A stretch of DNA of 64,000 nucleotides, from assembly GCA_030159075.1 (NCBI GenBank), contig BROG01000377.1:111001-175000 (forward strand), in the 5' to 3' direction. The notes below the pieces were generated by a model, which did not search any database, was not told where the DNA came from, and worked only from the letters and a program-made list of their open reading frames with translations. The stretch comes from Atrina japonica. Its lineage: Eukaryota; Mollusca; Bivalvia; Pterioida; Pinnidae. This document shows positions 48,964 to 60,800 of the stretch, in pieces. How positions within the stretch are numbered: position 1 is the first letter of the stretch; each line of letters starts with the position of its first letter. The position numbers and the translations under genes are program-made.

Positions 48964-51075
48964 TTACTTGCATTTGTATACCTCACTGAAAAAATCCACA
49001 AGAAAATCGTCGACAATAGATTTATCAGGTATAGTAGCTATCATACCGTACATGGCCGCTGTACCTTTCTTTGCCAGCGTTTTGTTTGCCTGAAAATAAA
49101 ATAATATTCCAAATTAATACCGACTTCATACAGTTTTAAAATGTGCCAGTTTCATCATCTAATGTCATACATGTATATATACACATGTGGTTCAGAAAAC
49201 ACGGTCCTAACTTCTTGAACAACTTAAAAGAAAATAAAACGACGGGTAAAAGCAGACTTTCATGAAATACTACATGTGTGAGTAACGAACTTATGCTATA
49301 AGTTACGCAGAACTAATGATGTTTTATGAAATGGGCCCCAGATATTCAGAGGCAGGTCAACCCACATTCGGTGACTACTTAAACTACAAATGTAAAGTAT
49401 ACCTTCACAGTTCCAGTTGCCTCTTTAATGTCTGTTAACAGCTGTTCTACAACTGGGATATGATGTGGCATTATTGAACAGTGAAGCGAATCGGGCTTCT
49501 GTTGCCGTTCCATCTTCCACCCTTGTAAATTATTAAAAAAACAAGTCTGAGCACAAGCTTGAGATTTGTCATTTTTAACAATGAACGTCAAGATTTTTAT
49601 TGACTTTTTATTTCAAACATAAGTAATATGGTCAATTTTCACCTAAAATAAAATATTTTACAAATCTGTTCAATCATAAGGTCCCACATACAAATCAATC
49701 AATGACACACTGTTACTAATGCTCGTAAGAAAATGCTGATGTTTTTCCATCTATAGTTTAGTATGGATAAACAGACATGACTGACCAATGTTAGAATATA
49801 CTTTCTAGGTCATCAGTCATTCTTTTGACCTCCTGCAATCTATTGTCTAATTCACTTAAGATGGCATGGCGGAGTAACCTTTTATTATCATACGGATGAT
49901 TCTACCCACTTTTCGGTTATGGCAAGCTACACGGGGAAAACGTTTTACTCTCACATGTTTGGTGACAAGTATGGATGATTACTATAGTCAGTGTAATTTT
50001 AATGTTATGCTTTAATACCTAAAATTTAAACTCGTCCAGGTCAAGAAAGGGTTCACAACACTCCACCCGCCAGGTTATATGAATTTTACTATATTTCCAC
50101 TGGGTTATTTCACTTTCAAGGTTCAAGTGAGAATTTCTGATCGCCTTTTGTCTGTCGTCTGTCTGTATGTCCGTCCGTCCGTCTGTCCGTAAACTTTTTT
50201 TTATATTTTTGACTTCTCCAAAACCGCTGAAGAGATTTTGATGAAACTTTATAGGAAGTAAGTACTCAAGGTCCTCTACCAATTTTGTTCATTTCGGCCC
50301 GATTGGCTCAGGGATGGATCCAGGGTGGGGCAAAAGAGGCCCCAGGGGTACCCCTCTTTAAAAATATTCTTTTCCAGAACCGCTGCATGAATTGAAAAAC
50401 TAACTGTTTCTGAGTGATCTACATAGATGTATGATTCAAGTTTGTTAATTTCGTTGAAATCGGAAAATAAATTTTTGACGTCTTTTAGACTTGGTAATTT
50501 TCATTCACTTTTGTATGATTTCTCTGATTTTCTCCCCTATTATTCATTATGATGCATTTATTTTATGTGTTTTACCTGTGCCTCGGTAGATAAATGCTTT
50601 TCTGAAAGAATTTTGCTGAAATTTAATTTTTTGAATTTGTTTATGGAATTTTTAAGACTGCAAAAATGAAGGGGTTTGGGGTAATTTCCCACACTTTTGA
50701 CTTCTCCAAAACTGCCGAAGGGATTTTGATGGAACTTTATAGGAAGTAAGTACTCAAGGTCCTCTACCATGTTTTGTAATTTCGGCCAGATCAGCCTTGG
50801 GTGGGGCAAAAGAGGCCTGGGGGGTACCCCTCTTTAAAAATCTTCTCCAGAACTGCTGCATGGATTTAAAAACTAATTGCATCTGAGAGATTTTTATGGA
50901 TGCAAAATTCAATTTCCTGTTTTTGGAATAAATTGGAAAACTAATTTTTGACATGTTTTAGACATCTTTCCCAGCTTTGTCATTTTCATTCATTTTTAAG
51001 TCTCCTCCACACCTAAGGAGTGTTAAAATAATTTGTAAATTTGAGATTCCCATATTTGTGAGATACCAACACAGT

Positions 51076-51110
<35 letters not shown>

Positions 51111-54100
51111 TATTTTGCGATAGATTAACTTTTGCGTAAATTCGCTTCTGGAAATGATCGAAAATTTTAATATTTTACGAATGTTAGTATGATAGTTGTG
51201 TTATATACCTAGGCGTACTTTGTGGCCTAAATCTGATGGTTCACCATTCATAGGAGTATGAAAGGTATTGGGAACATAACCCTTAATATCTAAATAAATG
51301 AAATGAATTGCCTACTGTATACCTGGAAACATTTTCTCTTATTTGAGAGTGATTTATTCGCGAATTTAGATGTCGGGGAAAATGTTATCTCACCTGCAGG
51401 CTGAGATAAGTCCATTCTGGATGTGCCGGATCTATTATGTTAAATATATTTTTCCTCTGCATATGGATGCAGTTGCTCTTTTATACTGTTTCAACGTGAG
51501 AGAAAATCAGTCAAACACGATTTTGATGGAGGGATGACAAAATCTAAATCCTCGTGAACGAAATTTTGCTATTCCATTACGAGGCTTGCCATCCCTAGTC
51601 ACTGGTTATTTTCTTCCCTTCACAAAAGAAAACATATTCACCCCGTCTTGAATTCACCATAATCTCATTGGGGACAAATATGTCCGTGTTCAATTATTTA
51701 GCTCGAAAATTCCACAGACATTTGAAATTCGTCTACTCATTTAACCCTTTCACCCCTGAATATCTGAGTGGTATGCTCTTTTGTATTGTTTAAAACTAGT
51801 CCATTACGGTCTGTAGGTTTGAAAGGGTTAAGGACGAAAACGGCGAAAATTAAATTATACAGTAAATAGTATGGAGACAAAAGTGAGGAAACGTGTGATT
51901 TTTCTCTATATTTCAATTAAACCACATATTTTCAAACTGATATTAGTCATTTTCATTCAATTTCAATACAATTTTCACCACTGACCATTAATATTGTGAA
52001 ATTTCTGTGTTTGTTCTGTTATAAATTTCCATTGTTTTGTTTTATGGTACTGAAAGATTTGGCAGGATACATAATTTTAATGTCTCTTTTTAATATGTAC
52101 AAATAGGAAGTTGTGACATGGAGAATTTAAGTTACTGTTAAAATTGCTAAATCTTGAAGACAAATGAACAAATATACAATGATAATGTTAGATATTTTGA
52201 ATTTATGATAAAAGTTTCATCAAAGTTACTTTAGGAAGGAATCCCCATAATGTTTTGAAAAAATACCATACAATATTACTTCTTACAAAATGCAAAAATA
52301 ATCTTTTGTAGATTTTAAGTAGTAAATATATGTACACGTTAATATGTATATGCAAAGGTGAGTATAAAGATTATAAATGATTTTAATGCTCAACCTTTAG
52401 TTTCCATTACATCAGCAACTGCCTGAATATCGATGTCGGGGTCGGTAGATCCCATGGATAAACAAGTCATGTGTGGTTCTCCAAGAACTCTAAGACCATC
52501 AATTTTACTTATTCCATCTTTCAATGTTGTGGTGACTTCCATTAGTTTTCTAGCTAAATCAATATAACCATCTTCTCCAAGCGCTCTCATCGAGGCCCAT
52601 GACGCTGCAATATTACCTCCTGGTTAAGAAAAGAATACCAATTGATTTACATGTATAACGCATACTTACAAGTAAGCATACACTTCCTATGAAATCGAAA
52701 AATGTCCTGTTATCCCTATATTTTGGGATAAAGCCACAATCCATTCATTATCCCTATTGATCGATTTATGTTGACTCGTAAAAGAAAATGACCATGTGCT
52801 TATAACTTAAAAGTATTACTCTTAACTATCACCCCTATAGACACACTAAAACTTTTCTATGTCATTGATTTACAGAAGAGTCCATTTTTTCAGGGGTTGA
52901 TAACTTTATAACCGACATGGTATATTCAGTATCAATGACGGGAAAATTATCACTATACTCTCTTGAAGGTGCATTCATATCATTAACCTGTTTAGGACTG
53001 TAAGAATCCTTTGGAATGTCATGTTTTTGAATGAAAACAAAAACACATGAAAGGTCATATAACGCCGGTTTTGGCTATGCATTTAGATTTATTATTTGAC
53101 CTTGTGTGATACCAATATCCTTTCAGAAAATCTATTTTTAATTGGAGCTCAAATGATGAAGTCTAATTGACAAAAACGATCGTTTTGAGCATTGTAACTT
53201 TGGTATTATGTTTATATTATTTATACATTTTGAATATAAAAATATCCGTTTAAACATGTTCCAATACTGTGAACACTGGACAAACACAAAGAGCTGGAAA
53301 ATTCACAAGTAAGAATAGGAGCTATGGAGAAACAGGTATTCCCTGACGACCTGCCGCCTTATCCGCAATTCTTTGGGTTGTAATTTTAAAGTGTTTCTCT
53401 TTCCTGAGATGAATTAGGAATACATTGAAATAAGATCAGGTCCAGCAAAGTCAGTCGGTAGCGCGCTCCACTCTTGATCGTGAGGTCATGAGTAGTCCAG
53501 TGGGCGGCAGGTTGGTTTCCTGTCTTACGGATGAGATAATAAAAACTGAGGTCCCGTGTCACAGAAGGTGTCGGCACGTTAAAAAACCCTCACTGCTCAA
53601 TGGCCGTAAGTGTCGAGCGTAGGCCAAAATTTGAAGCCCTTCACCGGCATTTGGTGATGTCTCCATATGAGTGAAAGATTATTGATTGGGACGTTAAACA
53701 ACAATAAACAAACAAACAAACAAAAAAGCAAAGACAGTCCATAATATATTACGTTTATATAATTTTAGCAAATATTTATTCGGTGTTTTTTTTTCTGAGT
53801 TCGCGGATTTGTAAATTCTATGAATAATATATTTCTTCCACTATTCTGAAATACTAGCAAGTACTTCTTCCATTGTACAGTGTACTCATGATCCCATAGA
53901 ATTGTAAATTACTTTCTTTTCTTTTGCTCAAGCAAATAAATCCTGTAGACACTTGTCATCTTTGTACAGTAGTTACTCTTAGACGGATTTGAAAATACAG
54001 TTCGATTAAGCATTTGACCTTGTCTCATACACTTTTCTTTCTATTCTATTCAAGCACAGCTACTGAAGTTTTATTGACATTTGTCTTGAGTGTTGTGGGT

Positions 54101-57100
54101 TTTTTCAAACCTATAACTTTGGCATTAAGTTTATAATATATACAATTTAGTAAATGGCAATTTTAAGACCACCAAACTGACTGACATTAAAGTGGTCTGA
54201 TAAGTGAGGTGTGATTTCGTAGGTAGGGGTCCAAGGTATTTAGCAAATTGTCCGCATAATGACCCTGTTTGCAATCACTATGTTTCACTGAATTAATCTT
54301 TTAGTTATCGTTTTGATAGAAATTGTTAAATCGTGACGAGGATTTTATTCTTTACTGTCAACATTGGATGCTTACTCCTACACGACACCTGATTCCACCT
54401 TTTGATTCGCAGAGGTCCGCGGTTGATCAATTTTTAAGAGATTTGTATATAAATTCTTGACATCCTGAAGATTTATACTTTGATATCTGGGGTTTTTGTA
54501 TTGTTTTTTTTTCAACTGTAGAATCATGATGTGTGCAATTTATTGACAGGAGGTGCTTACTTATACGTAATACCTGATCCCACTCCTTGATCATCTGGGT
54601 ATCCATGTTTTTCAGATGTTCATTTAGATGTTTATACTATTGTCTCTTGAGCCACCCGACTGTTAATACCTTGGTATCTGTACTTTTTTAGAGAAACGAT
54701 ACTTATTGGTATGTTGTTTTCAACAGACTGAAAATTTATAGTCTCAAACGCGAGGTAGGCGTCTACGTGAGACGGCCTTTAGGCGATGTTCTGATGTATA
54801 ATTATGTCTTTCGTCCGACTTAGTAATATGAACTAATGGTCTTCTTGAAAATCTCCGATTGAAGTTAAATTTTGTGTCAGTTGAATGTTGATGCTTTAAA
54901 TGGCATACATACAAAGCAATTTTATAAACTTAAAAAAAAATAGAATACATATACCTGGCCTTGTACCCGCCATACTAGGTGAACCATATAAACCACCCGG
55001 CCATTGAGAGTATGCGTAAATCTGATATTTCCTGTATTCGTCGTTTTTGTAGAGAATGAGACTTGCTCCCTGCAAAACAACATGAAGTTTAAGTTAATAC
55101 GTATGGATTTCTTTGTACATTTTAGAAAATTGTTGCCGCATATAAATGCTGCATAAAGAAACAAGACGAAATGTAAACAATATTTAAATATATGGCAAAC
55201 CGAAAAATATGTTTTATATCCAATACAGCAAAACCTGTTTTAGCGACCAACTGTATAAACACCACCTGGTCACAAAGACTGTTTTTTGCTGTCCCCAATA
55301 GAGCCATTTGTATACAAATCAAGTTGAACATCTATATAAAGACTGCCTCCCTATTTTGTTGTGTACCTGAGGGGGTCTTTATATACACGTTTCACTCTAT
55401 GCAGATTATACTGAGCACTAAAGAGCAATATACCTTCTCGGTGCAAAGATACAAATTTTACAATGGATTTCAATAATTTGTCCAGTACTAATATTATTTA
55501 TTTAATAACATGATGCAATTTAACTTCGTCTTTAATTTGACATTTAGAAATATCGACGACATTTTGTCAATTAATAATGACAATATTCATACATATGTCA
55601 ACGAGATATATAAGCTGTATAAGCTTAAATCATAAATCCATATATATCACTCAGAAACAATCTGTTTTTTAATTCGTGTAGCGGTTCTGGAGAGGAAGAT
55701 TTTTAAAGAGGGGTACCTTATGGGACTTATTTTGCCACACCCCGGATCCACCCCAGGAACTTATTGGGTAAAAACACAGCTAATGCTAATTCAAAAATAG
55801 CTCTACATAGTTCTTACAATTAGCTTGACGTTATGATATGTTACTCGGGCTAAATTATGAGGCTTTTTTATACCTAAAATAAGGGTCAGGTTCAGTGCAG
55901 TAAGTTTGGGTTAATCAATTGCAATTGAAAAAGTTCCAAACTTGGTTTTCCCAAGCGATTTTCACAAAATATATAGGCATTTAAGACTTGTTTGCTATTG
56001 TATTCAATCTAAGTACGGTAGTTAAAAAGAGGAAACAATTTTTTCGAAAAAACAGCTAACGCCCCTTTAAAGACACAACAGAATCAAGCACACACGCTTT
56101 CAATATGGACATTTTACTTACTATAGACACAGACAGGAAAATTACAACTAGGATATACGATTAACACGACGATTTCGACTTTCTCATCGTAAATTTTCCA
56201 CATTTAAATAGTAATATCACTTGCATGAGGTGTTTATATCTCACAACTGATTCGATATGACAGTGTATGTTCAACATATGAACATTACATATACAGAGGT
56301 AAACTAATTACTGACAAGTTATTGACATAGGGTTATCGTAAATCGCGTTTGATGTCAACGTTCCGTAATATTTACTGTCGTTATAATAGGCTTGTTTGCG
56401 AATACACTGTTTCACTAAATGAAATGTCGAATAACCTGTACCATAGTGGTTGTTAAGTCGTCTGTACCAATTTTGATGAGAATTCCTTCCTAAAAACATC
56501 ATTTGAATTTCATTGTGGACTCACGGCGGGTCCACTTGGGATGCTTACTCCTCCATGGCACCTGTCCTCACCTCTGGATTTCCAGAGTTCCGTATTTGTC
56601 CAATATCACCAGATTTGTATATGCATCCTGGACATCCTGAAGATTTATACTTTGGTATCTACCACTTTATATCTACACAAAACCATTTACGTGCTGTTCT
56701 TACTGTATTCATAGTTAAACGTTTGTCTCTGATTATTTTCGCTTTTTTTGACAGAAAACAAATCTTAAATTCACTCTTGATCACATAACATCATGGACAG
56801 TATGTATGGCCACGCCTGAATAGTTCAGCTTTAAATTTCTTTTTCATTTAGAATTTGAAAACTCTAATTTATGGACGAAAATGACGAAAACTCAATTGGG
56901 AGCAGAATCCCCAGTTTTACAGTATTTTGTTATCTCTACACTATATCCAACCGTAAACTTAAGTTTATTAGGTCCCAAAGAATGACGATGTAGGGACTTA
57001 ATTTTTTATCTTTCTTAAAGCAGCCTTAGCGGCGGTTTGTGCGTGATAAAATATCCTTATACAAAGATATGAAGTTCTCATTAATTACACGTGCACATCG

Positions 57101-57786
57101 TGCACATGTCGGCTTGTTTAAAAGTTTTACGAATTTGAAAATAATAAATATTATTACTGGGCATGCATTAAAAAACCCAAATGGTATTGTGGGCAATATT
57201 CATACCGACTTCACTTCGGAAAGTTCGTAGACATGCGTAGTCATTTGTTTTCATCCTAGTGGGATAAAACGTATTTCAAGAGAATCCAATCTACCCGAAT
57301 TTAGTAATTTTATTTATCTATTTGAGGAAACACAAAATAAAACGCTAAAATAGTCCGATTACTTTAGTGTCTATTTATAGTATTGCTGGTCAACTCGTAC
57401 CCAAGTCAAATTGGCACCGAGTGATATCGGCGCTTTGGAAATATGGAAATCGGCACTTAGTGTGGTTGAATCAGTACTTGGAAATAACAGTTTTGGCATG
57501 TGTTGGTATTAATAAGAAACATTGAAAATGTTCATAACGACACCAATGAAGATTCATCTCAACGGGTTCTAAAAAGTTAATTTTATGAGCAAATCTAATA
57601 ATTTAAGTATAACATTCGAGTTAACTTACATTCCATATATGTTTTAAGTTTAAGCTATTACTGCTAATTGCTATTTAAACATTATATTAGCCAAACAGGC
57701 GTTCGGGTGTCATGTAAAGAACAAAAAGGAATTTTTTAGTAGACTACTAAAAATCTAAATTCGAATTATTCATATACATAAACCAG

Positions 57787-57835
<49 letters not shown>

Positions 57836-60800
57836 TTTAGTAGACTACGAAAATCTAAATTCGAATTATTCATATACATAAATCAGAATTTATACACACA
57901 CACATATTTTAGTAGACTACTAAAAATCTAAATTCGAATTATTCATATACATAAATCAGAATTTATACACACACACATGTTTTAGTAGACTACTAAAAAT
58001 CTAAATTCGAATTATTCATATACATAAATCAGAATTTATACACACACACACACACATATTTTAGTAGACTACGAAAATGTAGATTCAAATTATTCATATA
58101 CATGTCGTATACAATGCAGAATTTATATACATGTTATCATAGTATCAATAAAAAAGGTAACATCTCCATATGAGTGAAAGATTCCTGAGTGGGACGTAAA
58201 ACAACACCTGAGGTGTCGATTTAAGTCACTACTGTCCGTGTAGCTCACTACGAATTAAGTTGCTGAAAAACGTTTTAAGGTAAGGTTTGCATGTTCGGGC
58301 GAAATTTTGTTTTTCATATATTGTACACAAAAGAGATATGGGGTAAAAACCACATATCACAATTTATGTATTTAATTATTTTCTTATTCAAAGTTATTAA
58401 AATAATGAAATTTATTTGTTCGAAAGTGTCTAAATTATTTCATTATATCAATTAAATACAATGTGAAATCTCATACAGTAAAAATGTACATAATTATGAA
58501 AAAAATCCTCATTTTAACTCTACTGTTTTAAATTGAAATGGTTGACATGGCAACAAAAATATAAAAATGACCCCTCTACACGTCCAACGTTTCTATCAAA
58601 AAGTAATGTCACAAAGACATTGTTATTGTCATTAAAAAAAGCTAATAAAATTCAAATGTCACCGACTTCGTTTCTATGGAAACGTGTTATAAATAGCAAC
58701 TCTTTATATCAAAAGTAATTACATTTTTCAATATTTTAAGAAAAATCGTGAATTTGAAATATTGTCCTTTCGAAAGCATAGCGAATCTGCATTTATTTAA
58801 TGTCTGAATAATATTGCACTTACATTTCTGCATATATTACTTTGGTTATTGATGAGAATGTACCCAGATTAATATTGTTAAACAACATTTTCCCTACCCC
58901 ACGGCTACCCTATTTCCGACTTCACAGCGTTCAAAACTGTAACTTAAAGGGATGGTTCATCTTGTCGACAAGTTGTGGTTAAAGTAAAAATAATTTATTA
59001 TGTTTTCCTGAAAATTAAAAAAAATACAGTTTTATAATAAGAAAAATCCGAGATACATCCGTTTTATTGCGGTAAAATAACGGCTCTATGAAGCGTCCAT
59101 ACATTCAAATGGAAATGAAGAAGCCAGCGCTCTCTGCTGTTTGTGACGTAACACCGCGTACGTACTTGCTTAAAGATTCCCAGTCGCTTTTTATTTCTCG
59201 GATCATGATATAAAATTTATATTTCCACAATTATATGATCATCATTACACCGAGTGAATGCCCACTGGTTATCTCGCTATAAACCAGAATTATGATTTTT
59301 CGAAATCAAAGGGATATACGGAATCTGAGAGACGGTGTTTACGGTCCAGGGTATCACCGGGGCGACACAGGACGGAAGCGGTATTTCCATAAGTGATGAT
59401 AAAAAAGAAATACCGGTAGATACATTTTCTTTCAAATGAATAAAAATTTGATCAAATAGTTCTCTGTTAAATTCCGTTTCTTGTATTATGGCTATATATT
59501 TTAAGGTGAAAATTTGGGATCGTTTTATTCTATGATCACTAAAATCAAAGAAAATTGTATTAGATTAACAATATATTGTAACATAAACCAAAGTAACCAA
59601 ATTGTAACCAAAGTTTAATCCTAAATCTAAAAAAGTGTGATGTTGATGCAACAACATGTCTAAATAGCTCTCGAGTTGCTTGCTACGATATTTTGGCTCA
59701 CAAATGTCACTAAATGGAACATTGTTAACAAGTACCGTAGATAAGGAATATAAACGGGAATTTCTTCAGCTATTTATAGCACCATATTGAAGCTAAAAAA
59801 AGTACGAGTGCACAAAGTAACAGTTTGCTATCCAGGTCCAAGATCGCCGCGATCTTTGAGAGTGTATAAAGGGAACGGTGTTATTGTGCTTGTTGAAGGT
59901 AATATTAAGAAGAAAACATAACAAAGTTTTTGATGAATTTTTATGACCAGGCGTGGCGAAGGATTTCACTAATCGCCCCTGGATCTCAGAGGATGACAAC
60001 TGTTCCGTGGATGTGTCGGGAAAGTCTCAGACCTCTCACTTGAGGCCAAACTCAGACTCTACCGGACCTCGATATTATAGAGCAAATATGGAGAATACTT
60101 TAAATCAAGATACGTAATCATTAGGACTACATCGCATAGGCTACTTCAAAGTTTTGGTCGTAGTTGTACAGGAAATCTGTAACATCATTACTCCACAATA
60201 TATTCAGGACATAGATTATATAAATTATAGTTGTACGTCACTGCAGGTGCTACTAATTCATGGTCCGACACTGCCAACACTATGACGTCATCAATTTTTT
60301 TTTATGAATGGAATTGACGTCATCAAATAAGGTACAGAGCCAACTTTAGTTTAAAATACGAGTTATCTCCCTATTCTCTACATATTTATTCCATTATTAT
60401 ACAAATTCCATGGAGATGGGCGTTTGCAATGTTAAAAACGTCTCCCTCCGGACCGGGTTTTGTGTGCTTACTGTGACGTGATTAGTCAGCGGTTACAAAT
60501 ATTCCCAGTCCTATCAAATGTACACGGAAAGTACTCTCGACCAAATAAAATGAAAATCACCTATATAATTAATTATATATAAACAGTAGAATTGCTAAAA
60601 CGTTTAAGTCCTATTAATAACACCAAAGTTATACGACCGTTTCCGTCAATAAGACTTCATCAATTCGACAGATAAGCTAAAATTAAATGATAAATGTATA
60701 TTCAAGAAAGAAAATAGTGGTATCATACAAGGCGAAATAATAAACCTAAATGTATTGCCAAATCTATCTAAGAGTACACACTCTTTAAAAGATCATTGAC

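Noticed and set aside
57734..58130. Regularly spaced repeats resembling a CRISPR array
   Set aside because: Eukaryotic intron, unit contains a CA microsatellite, and the spacers are repeats too.
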